64,000 nt of DNA from Bacillus sp. E(2018) (GTDB taxonomy: Bacteria > Bacillota > Bacilli > Bacillales > Fictibacillaceae): contig NZ_SCOL01000001.1 of assembly GCF_005503015.1 (NCBI RefSeq), positions 930,001 through 994,000 of the forward strand, given 5' to 3'. The position numbers and the translations under genes were made by a program. The notes under the pieces were generated by a model. It was given only the letters and a program-made list of their open reading frames with translations, made no database searches and was not told where the DNA came from. Each line of letters starts with the position of its first letter. Position 1 is the first letter of the stretch. Positions 7,960 to 16,142 of this stretch are shown in pieces.

Positions 7960-8382
7960 ATGAAACCACGAATTACGGTCATTACATTAGGGGTTGAAGA
8001 CTTAGAGAAATCGCTCCAGTTTTATCGGGATGGTTTAGGTTTCCCGACTAAAGGGATTATAGGTAAAGAGTTTGAGCATGGAGCTGTTGCTTTTTTTGAT
8101 TTGCAGCAGGGATTAAAGCTTGCCATTTGGAACCGCAAAGATTTGGCACATGAGGCTAAGGTTTCCATGGGAACACCGAATTCTACTGAATTTACTCTCG
8201 GTCATAATGTTGGAAGTAAAGCAGAAGTTGATAAGATTATGAAAGAAGCAGAGCTTGCAGGAGCATCAATAACAGATCCAGCTCATGAAACGTTTTGGGG
8301 TGGATATTCGGGTCACTTTCAAGATCCAGATGGACACTTGTGGGAAGTCGTTTGGAACCCTGAATGGGAAATTTCAGATTAA
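7960..8382 (+). CDS. VOC superfamily protein (glyoxalase/dioxygenase-like)
   Basis: A 140-aa protein with the paired beta-alpha-beta-beta-beta modules of the vicinal oxygen chelate fold. The first module starts ITVITLGVEDLEKSLQFYRD and the second ends in YSGHFQDPDGHLWEVVWNPEW, with metal-ligand-like Glu/His positions. The superfamily includes glyoxalase I, ring-cleaving dioxygenases and fosfomycin or bleomycin resistance proteins. Nothing here picks one. The ribosome site is weak (GAGATGAG). It follows the nucleotidyltransferase gene by 45 bases. Confidence 0.8.
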   Translation: MKPRITVITLGVEDLEKSLQFYRDGLGFPTKGIIGKEFEHGAVAFFDLQQGLKLAIWNRKDLAHEAKVSMGTPNSTEFTLGHNVGSKAEVDKIMKEAELAGASITDPAHETFWGGYSGHFQDPDGHLWEVVWNPEWEISD

Positions 8383-8437
8383 AAAGTAAATGTTGAAAGA
8401 AATAAAATAGATTGACATCTTAGAAAGGAGAAGACAA

Positions 8438-10480
8438 ATGACCAGTTTTGTAGATAGTCCCAACGGTGTTTTTCCATCCGTTTGTTCGTTAGACTGTCCA
8501 GATCAATGTGGATTGCTCCTCCATAAAGAAAACGGAAAGATTGTTAAAGTGGAAGGTGATCCAGATCATCCAGTCACGAAGGGCTTTATTTGTAATAAAG
8601 TTCGAAATATGACTGAACGCCTTTATGATAAAAAGCGGTTAAAATATCCAATGAAACGAATTGGAGCAAAAGGTGAAGGACATTTTGAACAAATCAGCTG
8701 GGATGAAGCGATTACGACCATCACTTCGAAATGGAAGGATTTGCTTCAATCCTACGGTGCTGAGAGTATTCTACCTTATAGCTTTTATGGAAATATGGGT
8801 AATCTTGCAGCTGAAGGAATGGACCGCCGTTTTTTTCATAGACTAGGAGCGTCCAAGCTGGACCGAAGCATCTGTAACTCAGCAGGTGCAGCGGGCTATA
8901 AATACACGATGGGCGGCAGCTATGGAATCGATCCTGAAGATACGATTCACTCCAAACTGATCATTTTCTGGGGGATTAACGCCGTTAGTACGAATATGCA
9001 CCAAGTATCCCTTGCACAACAAGCACGTAAACAAAATGGAGCGAAGATCGTCGTCATTGACGTTCACAAAAACCAGACTGCTAAATTTGCAGACTGGTTC
9101 ATTCCCATCTTACCAGGAACAGATACTGCACTTGCATTAGGCTTGATGCATATTCTTTTTGCTGAGAAAATGGTGGATAACACATTTATGGATCAGTACA
9201 CCATTGGACCTGAAAAGTTACGAAAACACGTTGAACAATATGACCCGATTACGGTTTCTAGTATTACAGGTATTTCGGTTAAAGATATACTGAAGCTTGC
9301 TCGGATGTATGGCCAAACGTCTCCTGCGTTTCTTCGAATTGGAAACGGTCCACAGCATCACGATAATGGCGGTATGTTTGTGAGAACGGTATCTTGTTTG
9401 CCGGCTTTAACAGGTCAATGGGCTGTTAAAGGTGGAGGGGCGATCAAAGGAAATTCGGCTTATCTTGCGTTCAACACGGCTAACCTACAACGGCCCGATC
9501 TGCAGCTCAATAAAAACACACGTGTAATAAACATGAATCTACTAGGAGAAGCATTGCTCACTTTAGATCCTCCCATCAAATCTCTTTTTGTTTATGGGAC
9601 TAATCCTGCTGTGGTGGCACCTGCAGGGAATAAGGTTCGAAAAGGATTAGAGCGAGAAGACCTATTTACGGTGGTACATGATTTATTTTTAACAGAGACG
9701 GCAAAGTATGCTGACATTGTTTTGCCTGCTACGTCTTCGTTTGAGAATACAGATTTTTACACTTCTTACTGGCATCACTACATCCAGTTACAACAACCTG
9801 TGATTGAAACATACGGAGAATCGAAATCAAATGTAGAGGTGTTTAGAATACTTGCGAAAAGTATGGGTTTTACTGAAGAAGCATTTGATGAAACAGAATC
9901 AGAGCTCATTGATCAGTCACTAAATACTCCATCAAATCCATTTATTCAAAGAATAAATTTTGAAGTATTGAGTAAAAAACAATATGTAAAGGCAGAGGTA
10001 GAATTTCCAACTAAGCTCCCAACACCGAGCGGGAAAATAGAATTATATTCTGAGAAGATGAAACAGGACGGTTATCCAGCACTCCCGACATACATCCCTT
10101 TGATTAATGATTCTGACCATCCTCTTCAATTTATTGCAGCACCTAACCATAATTTTTTAAACTCTACGTTTGCGAATCAGGACAAACATGTGCGGCTTGA
10201 AAAAGAACCCCTACTTGTTTTGAATCAGTTTGACGCTGATCAAGCAAGAGTAAAAGATGGAGAAAAGGTACGCGTGTGGAATGAGCAAGGAGAATGTGTC
10301 CTAAAAGCCAGCGTTGGTGAGAATGTTCTACGTGGTGTAGCTGTAACTCAAGGACTTTGGGGAGCAGACGATGATACAAAACATCTAGTCAATTCTCTTA
10401 CACCGGATCGCATAGCAGATATGGGTGGGGGAGCGACCTTCTTTTCTGGAAAGGTGAGTATCGGTAGTATTAATCCATAA
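8438..10480 (+). CDS. Molybdopterin oxidoreductase with one 4Fe-4S cluster (YoaE/YyaE-like)
   Basis: A 680-aa cytoplasmic member of the DMSO-reductase family. The N-terminal Cys motif CSLDCPDQCG followed by GFICNK supplies the [4Fe-4S] cluster. Molybdopterin-binding parts follow (PYSFYGNMG, FWGINAVSTNMHQ, PILPGTDTALALG, FVYGTNPAVVAP) and the C-terminal molydop_binding domain begins near FIAAPNHNFLNSTFANQ. No Tat signal is present. Length and architecture match B. subtilis YoaE. The substrate is unknown. ATG 8438 follows AGAAAGGAG. A terminator follows directly. A molybdate permease gene occurs 39 kb downstream. Confidence 0.85.
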   Translation: MTSFVDSPNGVFPSVCSLDCPDQCGLLLHKENGKIVKVEGDPDHPVTKGFICNKVRNMTERLYDKKRLKYPMKRIGAKGEGHFEQISWDEAITTITSKWKDLLQSYGAESILPYSFYGNMGNLAAEGMDRRFFHRLGASKLDRSICNSAGAAGYKYTMGGSYGIDPEDTIHSKLIIFWGINAVSTNMHQVSLAQQARKQNGAKIVVIDVHKNQTAKFADWFIPILPGTDTALALGLMHILFAEKMVDNTFMDQYTIGPEKLRKHVEQYDPITVSSITGISVKDILKLARMYGQTSPAFLRIGNGPQHHDNGGMFVRTVSCLPALTGQWAVKGGGAIKGNSAYLAFNTANLQRPDLQLNKNTRVINMNLLGEALLTLDPPIKSLFVYGTNPAVVAPAGNKVRKGLEREDLFTVVHDLFLTETAKYADIVLPATSSFENTDFYTSYWHHYIQLQQPVIETYGESKSNVEVFRILAKSMGFTEEAFDETESELIDQSLNTPSNPFIQRINFEVLSKKQYVKAEVEFPTKLPTPSGKIELYSEKMKQDGYPALPTYIPLINDSDHPLQFIAAPNHNFLNSTFANQDKHVRLEKEPLLVLNQFDADQARVKDGEKVRVWNEQGECVLKASVGENVLRGVAVTQGLWGADDDTKHLVNSLTPDRIADMGGGATFFSGKVSIGSINP

Positions 10481-10493
10481 TTCATAAACAGAG

Positions 10494-10522
10494 CTCTTCT
10501 TCTATGCGAAGGAGAGTTTTTT
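10494..10522 (+). terminator. Intrinsic terminator after the molybdopterin oxidoreductase gene
   Basis: CTCTTCTTC pairs with GAAGGAGAG around a 5-base loop and is followed by T6. Confidence 0.8.
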
Positions 10523-10653
10523 AGGCTCTTAAACAAGACTTGTAAGCTTCTGAACGTACAAAGTTGGGAAAAAACCAAATACCAACCTATGTTTATAAGG
10601 TCTATTTAACTACGATTTTCCCAAGTTCTTTTTGAAGGTTTATAGGTATAATT

Positions 10654-10688
10654 AACTACACGAAGGTCTTTTGTGTAGTTCTTTTTTA
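10654..10688 (+). terminator. Orphan terminator-like hairpin upstream of the zinc-ribbon gene
   Basis: AACTACAC / GTGTAGTT with an 11-base loop, followed by CTTTTTTAT. It lies 130 bases after the oxidoreductase terminator with no ORF between, and 40 bases before the next start codon. A TATAAT is at 10648-10653, immediately before it. It may be an attenuator or the end of a small RNA. Confidence 0.5.
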
Positions 10689-10724
10689 TTATGCATGTTG
10701 TTTGAATGAGAAAGGGTTGAGAAT

Positions 10725-11588
10725 TTGAAGCAGATGTTATTACCAAGTAAATTATTATCACAATGGCATCCTACAAAAAATAAAGGAATAGAACCGAGCC
10801 AAACGAGTTTTGGCAGTTATGAATACATATGGTGGGTTTGTGAAAAAGGACATGAATGGGGAGCGACCATTCGTGAGCGATATAAGAAGAACTTGGAATG
10901 TTCCGATTGTGTGAAAGAAGAAAGGGCGTTAAAGAGATCGTATCAGTTTGGAGAGGTTAAACGTGAAACGTTAGCGGAGGCCGATCCTGAACTCTCACAA
11001 CAATGGCATCCCACCCGTAATCTAAATCTTACTTCTGCAGATGTAGATAGTAAGGAGGATTGGCCGCAAAGATGGTGGGTGTGTAAAAGAGGACATGAGT
11101 GGGAAGAAACGGTGAAAGATCGTGTTCACAATCCAAAAAGTGTGTGTGTCTATTGCTCAGATAAAAAGGCTTACGAAAAGAACTGTTTGGCAACCGTTCA
11201 TCCCGAGCTGATAAAAGAATGGTCTACCATTAACAATAGGATAACTCCACAAGAGGTTGTATACAATTCAAATGAGGAAGTAGCGTGGGTTTGTGAAAAA
11301 GGACATTTTTGGCGAGAAAAAATTAGAAAAAGAATTAAGAATAAGTCCCGTTGTCCAGAATGTATTAAAATAGAGAATTCTCTTTCTATGAAGTATCCAG
11401 AAATTGCAGCTGAGTGGCATCCTGATCGCAATGGTACATTGTTTGGTGTACATAAAACAGCTAAAGATGTTTCCGTTACTTCATACAATAACGTTTGGTG
11501 GCTTTGCAAAAATTGTGGTGAAGAATACACAGCTAGAGTGAAAGACCGTGTAAAAGGAGCCGGTTGTCAAATTTGTTCAATCAAGTAA
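10725..11588 (+). CDS. Tandem zinc-ribbon (treble-clef-like, DUF4379/PF14311) protein
   Basis: A 287-aa protein made of four repeats of about 70 residues. Each has a W-H/S-P-x-x-N segment, then WWVCEKGHEW (or a variant) and a terminal CxxC: LECSDC, SVCVYC, SRCPEC, GCQIC. Repeat 4 has CKNCGEEY in place of the CxxGH pair. The Cys/His sets should each bind one Zn2+. The family is described as a probable zinc ribbon and some members are fused to nucleases, but here no nuclease domain is present. A TTG start at 10725 with AAAGGG 8 bases upstream is favoured over ATG 10734. Confidence 0.75.
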   Translation: MKQMLLPSKLLSQWHPTKNKGIEPSQTSFGSYEYIWWVCEKGHEWGATIRERYKKNLECSDCVKEERALKRSYQFGEVKRETLAEADPELSQQWHPTRNLNLTSADVDSKEDWPQRWWVCKRGHEWEETVKDRVHNPKSVCVYCSDKKAYEKNCLATVHPELIKEWSTINNRITPQEVVYNSNEEVAWVCEKGHFWREKIRKRIKNKSRCPECIKIENSLSMKYPEIAAEWHPDRNGTLFGVHKTAKDVSVTSYNNVWWLCKNCGEEYTARVKDRVKGAGCQICSIK

Positions 11589-11693
11589 AAAACAATCAGT
11601 TATTCATTTGCTATGAACTAGAAATATGCTTACTATAAAAGTAGAAGATTATACGTGTAAAGTTGGCAGTTTAGATCATTAAAGGAGGAAGAT

Positions 11694-12065
11694 ATGGAAG
11701 TTTTTTTAGATTATTTAGCAGGCATTGATGACCCTAATCAACGAAATCGAATGGAGGAGGTTTTGGAATGGGTGGCTGAAAAGTTCCCATCTCTAGAACC
11801 ACAATTCAAGTGGAATACTCCTATGTATACTGATCACGGCACATTTATAATAGGAATCTCTATGGCTAAGCAGCACATTAGTATAGCACCTGAAGAAGTA
11901 ACGATGGTGAAGTTTGCAGACGATATTAAAAAGGCTGGTTATACGTTTACAAAAGGGTTGTTCCGCATTCGCTGGAAAGATGAAATGAATTATGAACTGC
12001 TTGAAAAAATGATTTCATTTAATATAGAGGATAAAGCTCATTACACAAAATTTTGGCGTGAATAA
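11694..12065 (+). CDS. fra: Frataxin-like iron chaperone (Fra/YdhG, DUF1801)
   Basis: A 123-aa cytoplasmic protein of the DUF1801/YdhG family with EPQFKWNTPMYTDHGTFIIGIS and a KGLFRIRWKDEMNYELLEKMI C-terminal part. It has the same length as B. subtilis Fra (YdhG), which is known to deliver iron for Fe-S and heme synthesis. ATG 11694 follows AAAGGAGG. Single gene between intergenic regions with its own terminator. Confidence 0.75.
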   Translation: MEVFLDYLAGIDDPNQRNRMEEVLEWVAEKFPSLEPQFKWNTPMYTDHGTFIIGISMAKQHISIAPEEVTMVKFADDIKKAGYTFTKGLFRIRWKDEMNYELLEKMISFNIEDKAHYTKFWRE

Positions 12066-12073
12066 TATAAAGG

Positions 12074-12110
12074 AAATACATTTCTCAAAGCAGGAGAAAT
12101 GTATTTTTTA
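12074..12110 (+). terminator. Intrinsic terminator after the iron chaperone gene
   Basis: A 13-bp stem AAATACATTTCTC / GAGAAATGTATTT with a T run, 8 bases after the stop codon. Confidence 0.85.
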
Positions 12111-12212
12111 TTGAATAAATAACGGTGTCTTACCTAAATCAAATCGAAGAGTTACTGTTTTTAAAATGGTATGTCAGCGATTTAAAATACTATTTAGAAG
12201 GTGGTTGGAGTA

Positions 12213-12641
12213 ATGGAGACATCTAACAAAGTTATGATTACAGTGGAAACGACCGTAAATAAACCGATTGCAGAAGTTTGGAAATACTGGACTGAGCCGC
12301 AGCATATTACAGGTTGGAGTTTTGCGTCTGATGAATGGCACGCACCTAAAGCAGAGAATGACCTAAGAGAGGGCGGAAGGTTCCTTACGAGAATGGAAGC
12401 AAAAGATGGCAGCTTTGGGTTTGATTTTAGCGGAGCATATGATGAAGTGAAAACAAATGAATACATTGCTTATACGTTAGATGATGGAAGAAAAGTAACC
12501 ATTACTTTTGTCGGTTTGGAAAATGAGACGAGAATTGTTGAAACGTTTGAAGCAGAAGCGTCGAATCCGGTTGAAATGCAAGAAGCAGGTTGGCAAGCAT
12601 TTATGGATAATTTTAAAAGATATAGTGAAGCTCAAAACTAA
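12213..12641 (+). CDS. SRPBCC/AHSA1-type START-like protein
   Basis: A 142-aa cytoplasmic protein of the Aha1_N-like/AHSA1 group. The N-terminal strand VMITVETTVNKPIAEVWKYW with TEPQHITGW, a central FDFSGAYDEV strand and a long C-terminal helix (EAGWQAFMDNFKRY) form the hydrophobic-cavity fold. The ligand is unknown. The frame opens at GTG 12201, but AAGGTGG lies 7 bases before ATG 12213, which I take as the start. Confidence 0.8.
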   Translation: METSNKVMITVETTVNKPIAEVWKYWTEPQHITGWSFASDEWHAPKAENDLREGGRFLTRMEAKDGSFGFDFSGAYDEVKTNEYIAYTLDDGRKVTITFVGLENETRIVETFEAEASNPVEMQEAGWQAFMDNFKRYSEAQN

Positions 12642-12659
12642 TACTGTTTTAAAAGAGAG

Positions 12660-12692
12660 AGTGCATTTCTTTAAATAGAAATGCACTTTTTG
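12660..12692 (+). terminator. Intrinsic terminator after the SRPBCC gene
   Basis: An 11-bp perfect stem AGTGCATTTCT / AGAAATGCACT followed by T5. Confidence 0.85.
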
Positions 12693-12728
12693 TTTGCCTA
12701 TCTTTTGCGTTATGAAACCTCTAAGAAA

Positions 12729-12745
12729 CTTAAGAAAGTCTTAAG
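12729..12745 (+). promoter_or_regulatory. Direct CTTAAG repeats 11 bp apart upstream of the second two-component operon
   Basis: CTTAAG occurs at 12729 and 12740, exactly 11 bases apart, with a related TCTAAG just upstream at 12720. One-turn direct repeats suit an OmpR-family regulator, so this may be an autoregulatory site for the regulator starting at 12838. Confidence 0.45.
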
Positions 12746-12837
12746 ATTTTTGCTAACTAAATGTAAAGGATTGCTGTGTAGAATAAAGATAATTTCAAAT
12801 ATATGACATGCTATAATGCAGAAGGGAGTGTGAGAAC

Positions 12838-13530
12838 ATGAATGAATTTAACGTACTTGTTGTAGATGATGAAAAAGAAATTCGCGATGCGATAGAGATC
12901 TATTTAAAAAATGAAGGAATAACGGTTGTTCAGGCTAGAGATGGCATTGAAGCGATAGAAAAATTAGATGAACACCTTATCCACCTTATAGTAATGGACA
13001 TTATGATGCCGAAATTAGATGGTATCTCAACCACCTTTAAAATTCGAGAGCAAAAAAACATACCGATTATTATCTTAAGTGCAAAGAGTGAAGATACAGA
13101 TAAAGTACTAGGGCTTCAAATCGGTGCTGACGATTATGTGACAAAGCCATTCAATCCATTAGAGCTGATCGCTCGTGTTAAATCGCAGCTAAGGCGTTAC
13201 GTGACTCTTGGTACATATGAAGGAAAGACGAATCTAATTGATCTGAACGGTCTGACACTTGATAAGGAAGCAAAGGAAGTTGCCATAAACGGTGACTCGG
13301 TAAAACTAACTCCTATAGAATACAAGATTGTTGAGTTGCTCATGTCGTACCCAGGAAGAGTTTTTTCCATTAATGATATCTATGAGCGAGTTTGGAAAGA
13401 ACCTAGTTATAATGCTGAGAACACGGTTGCCGTACATATTCGAAAAATCAGAGAAAAGATTGAGATCGATCCGAAAAATCCTAGATATTTAAAGGTGGTA
13501 TGGGGAATTGGATATAAAATGGAAAAATAG
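12838..13530 (+). CDS. OmpR-family response regulator (VanR-like)
   Basis: A 230-aa regulator with a receiver domain (VVDDEKE, phospho-Asp54 in VMDIMMPKLDG, Lys in DDYVTKPFNP) and a winged-helix effector domain ending LKVVWGIGYKME. ATG 12838 follows AGAAGGGAG. Its last 23 bases overlap the kinase gene, so the two are translationally coupled. It probably binds the phased CTTAAG repeats upstream of its own gene (inference). Confidence 0.85.
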   Translation: MNEFNVLVVDDEKEIRDAIEIYLKNEGITVVQARDGIEAIEKLDEHLIHLIVMDIMMPKLDGISTTFKIREQKNIPIIILSAKSEDTDKVLGLQIGADDYVTKPFNPLELIARVKSQLRRYVTLGTYEGKTNLIDLNGLTLDKEAKEVAINGDSVKLTPIEYKIVELLMSYPGRVFSINDIYERVWKEPSYNAENTVAVHIRKIREKIEIDPKNPRYLKVVWGIGYKMEK

Positions 13531-15709
13531 AAGCAAGTGGGTTGTTTGGATCATGTTGTTGACCTATGGATTGAGTGGAATCGTTTCAATACTCGAAAAT
13601 GGTCATTGGTATTTAAAAAAGGACTACTTTCATACAGAAGAATTTAACACACAGTTTGATGAATTTATCCATTATATTAATATTTCTGAGATCAATTATT
13701 TATCTGAAGATGAGCTAAAGGACAATATAAAAGTCTCAAAAGAAGAGATTGAAGAGCATCGTACACGTTATGGAAGTTTATCAGAGCAAGTTGAAGATAT
13801 TAAAAGCCAATATGAATATCAGATTGATGAAGCAAAGGCAGCAAAGAACGACGATGTTGTTAAGCTTTATGAAGAACAAAGAGATGCAAAAGTTAAAGAT
13901 ATCATGGAGAACTTCAAAAGTGATGATCATATCAAAGCTAAGATCATAAAGGAAAAAGAAAAAGAAGTAGAGGCACTTGTAAAAGAAAGGCAACGTTTTA
14001 TTGCTGATTATGATCCTAACGTTTTAGGATTCAACTACTATTTAGTAGATAAGAATACGAATGATGTTTATACAAATTTACAAACAGCAGATCGTCCTGA
14101 GGACCTTAAAGATAAAACAAATTTGTTCACTAGAGAGTATTCATCTTCATCTGAAAATGGCAACTTACGTATTGGTGAACAAGAATCTTTCATGCAATTT
14201 TCAGATTACGAATATTTTCCTCAAAAGTCAAAAACGCTTCAGGGCATAATAACACTTCCTGACGGTGGTAGCTGGTTACAAAAGCAAGTAGATGATTTTG
14301 AGAAAAGACAAACGGTGTTTTACATTATTTCGATTTGCAGTATTGTGATTTTATTTCTTGTCTTTTTATGGGGCAGAAGACTTCATCCACTACAGATGAT
14401 CTCTTCTTCAGACAAAGTGAACATCTATCGTAGAGTACCTATAGATATTCGTTTAGGATTCTTATTAATCAGTTTGTTTTTTGCAATCATGGCAATTGTT
14501 ATGAACGCACAAAACTACGATGACTTGGTATTTTCATTCACATATAGTGATGGTCTATTCGAATTTTTGATTACAACGCTTATGGTGAGTATCACTCTTA
14601 TCCAAACGATGTGCATCTACCGTGATGTGAGAAACAAACAGTTATATCGAGATGCGTTTATCTCAAAATCAGCTCAATGGTTGTACCGGTTAGTTTCTGA
14701 TGCTTTTTACAATCGAAGTGTTGCTATACAAATCATGCTGCTTCTGATCGTTATTTTCTTATCAGGTTTCGGTGCTGCAGTCGTATTCTTTCATCCTATG
14801 GCTTTCGTCGTTTACTTCATTCTGTTTTTATTCTTTACTGTCCCGGTATTAATCTACCTTTTTAAAAGAATCGGGTACTTTAATAGAATCATCCAGCACA
14901 CGAATGAGCTTGCGGCAGGACAAATGGAACAAGATCTTCCTCACAAGGGCAAATCAGCTTTAGCCATGTTAGCTGGAAATTTAAACTTACTCAAGCACGG
15001 TGTAAAAACTTCTAAACGAGCTGAAGCGAAAAGTGAAAGGCTTAAAACGGAGCTAATCACCAATGTTAGTCATGATTTACGAACTCCACTAACATCAATC
15101 ATTACGTATACAGAACTCTTAAAATCACAAGAGGTAACAAAAGAGGATCAGAATGCTTATTTAGAAATTATAGATCGGAAGTCGAAGCGTCTAAAAGTTC
15201 TGATTGACGATCTGTTTGAAGTATCTAAGATGGCAAGCGGAAATCTGGAGCTTGTAAAAGATAAAATCGATATTGTCCAGTTGCTTCAGCAAGCCATGGC
15301 TGAATACAACGAAACCATTAAAGAATCGTCACTAACTTTCAGACTAGCAACGCCTAATGTTCCAATACTTGCTCATGTGGATGGACAAAAAATGTGGCGT
15401 GTCTTTGATAACTTGATCGGAAACGCACTAAAGTACTCTATGGAGAATACTAGAGTATACGTATCCGTTACAGAAGAAGATCGAAAGGTCATTGTTTCAT
15501 TTAAAAATGTCTCGAAGTATGAACTAGGCGGAAACTTTGAAGAATTATTTGAACGGTTTAAACGCGGAGACACATCACGTCATACAGATGGTTCAGGCCT
15601 TGGTCTTGCCATCGCAAAATCCATCGTAGATCTTCATGAAGGCAGTATGGACATCGACGTTGATGGAGATCTATTTAAAGCGACGATTGAATTGGATGCG
15701 GTGAAATAA
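13508..15709 (+). CDS. Sensor histidine kinase with large extracytoplasmic domain and multi-TM module
   Basis: A 733-aa kinase. TM1 (about residues 10-27) is followed by an extracytoplasmic domain to about 265 that is rich in charged coiled-coil sequence. Next comes TM2 (about 270-290), a cluster of further TM segments (about 317-460), and a linker. HisKA has phospho-His522 in NVSHDLRTPLTS, and HATPase_c has NLIGNALKYS and TDGSGLGLAIAKS. The start is a TTG overlapping the regulator gene by 23 bases with GGTGG 9 bases upstream. The stop TAA overlaps the ATG of a 44-codon peptide gene. Confidence 0.85.
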   Translation: MDIKWKNRSKWVVWIMLLTYGLSGIVSILENGHWYLKKDYFHTEEFNTQFDEFIHYINISEINYLSEDELKDNIKVSKEEIEEHRTRYGSLSEQVEDIKSQYEYQIDEAKAAKNDDVVKLYEEQRDAKVKDIMENFKSDDHIKAKIIKEKEKEVEALVKERQRFIADYDPNVLGFNYYLVDKNTNDVYTNLQTADRPEDLKDKTNLFTREYSSSSENGNLRIGEQESFMQFSDYEYFPQKSKTLQGIITLPDGGSWLQKQVDDFEKRQTVFYIISICSIVILFLVFLWGRRLHPLQMISSSDKVNIYRRVPIDIRLGFLLISLFFAIMAIVMNAQNYDDLVFSFTYSDGLFEFLITTLMVSITLIQTMCIYRDVRNKQLYRDAFISKSAQWLYRLVSDAFYNRSVAIQIMLLLIVIFLSGFGAAVVFFHPMAFVVYFILFLFFTVPVLIYLFKRIGYFNRIIQHTNELAAGQMEQDLPHKGKSALAMLAGNLNLLKHGVKTSKRAEAKSERLKTELITNVSHDLRTPLTSIITYTELLKSQEVTKEDQNAYLEIIDRKSKRLKVLIDDLFEVSKMASGNLELVKDKIDIVQLLQQAMAEYNETIKESSLTFRLATPNVPILAHVDGQKMWRVFDNLIGNALKYSMENTRVYVSVTEEDRKVIVSFKNVSKYELGGNFEELFERFKRGDTSRHTDGSGLGLAIAKSIVDLHEGSMDIDVDGDLFKATIELDAVK

Positions 15710-15843
15710 TGAAGATGAACAAAAAATTCTTACTTGGTGTAACAATTGTGTTGTTTAGTATTTTCGGATTTGCCGATAATGCGGGTAGTCCTAAAATGAA
15801 AGAAACCGTTAATGTTACTGAGATCCTGCAGACAAGTGAATAG
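15709..15843 (+). CDS. Small exported peptide overlapping the kinase gene
   Basis: A 44-codon ORF whose ATG shares one base with the kinase stop (TAATG), a standard coupling arrangement. The peptide starts MKMNKKFLLGVTIVLFSIFG, a short basic-hydrophobic secretion signal, and continues FADNAGSPKMKETVNVTEILQTSE with no second hydrophobic segment. Size and layout resemble Phr-type or other signalling pre-peptides, or a small membrane modulator of the kinase. I do not recognise a family. The coupling and the following terminator support a real gene. Confidence 0.65.
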   Translation: MKMNKKFLLGVTIVLFSIFGFADNAGSPKMKETVNVTEILQTSE

Positions 15844-15851
15844 GTTGTGTG

Positions 15852-15887
15852 AAGCACTTCTTCTTATGGGAGAGGTGCTTTTTTGTT
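15852..15887 (+). terminator. Intrinsic terminator of the two-component/peptide operon
   Basis: AAGCACTTCTTC / GGAGAGGTGCTT (12 bp with G-U pairs) followed by T6, 8 bases after the peptide stop. It places the peptide gene inside the operon. Confidence 0.8.
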
Positions 15888-15959
15888 TACCTGTTGCAGG
15901 TGTTGGTATTATTGTGGGAGTAACTTAAGTAGATTAATTGCCAGTAACAAAAATCGGCA

Positions 15960-16059
15960 ATGGACAGATTAAGAAGGAGATTAGACAGATAAACGGCGTG
16001 ATCGGACAGATTATTAACCCAAATGGACAGATTAAAGGGAAGAATGGACAGATTAACTG
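15960..16059. repeat. Five-copy 21-bp intergenic array with GACAGAT core
   Basis: GACAGAT(T/A)A cores begin at 15963, 15984, 16005, 16026 and 16047, each 21 bases apart, with diverged sequence between. The array fills the gap between two convergent transcription units. Short ORFs that cross it read only as heptad repeats (NGQIKKE, IRQINGV, IGQIINP, NGQIKGK) and have no ribosome site, so I regard it as non-coding. A similar array with ATTAAGTC cores lies at 48950-49039. Confidence 0.7.
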
Positions 16060-16086
16060 CCCCCTCAATATATTCCAACCAAAACA

Positions 16087-16125
16087 AACAACGACCGGAA
16101 TTTATCCAGTCGTTGTTCTTTTATT
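16087..16125. terminator. Bidirectional terminator downstream of the rodA/ftsW-like gene
   Basis: A 9-bp stem AACAACGAC / GTCGTTGTT with T-rich flanks on both strands, 26-55 bases beyond the minus-strand stop at 16143. Confidence 0.75.
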
Positions 16126-16142
16126 CAGGAACTTGCCTATTT

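Noticed and set aside
15960..16059. CRISPR array
   Set aside because: The conserved core is only about 10 bases, the period is 21 bases, and no cas genes are near.
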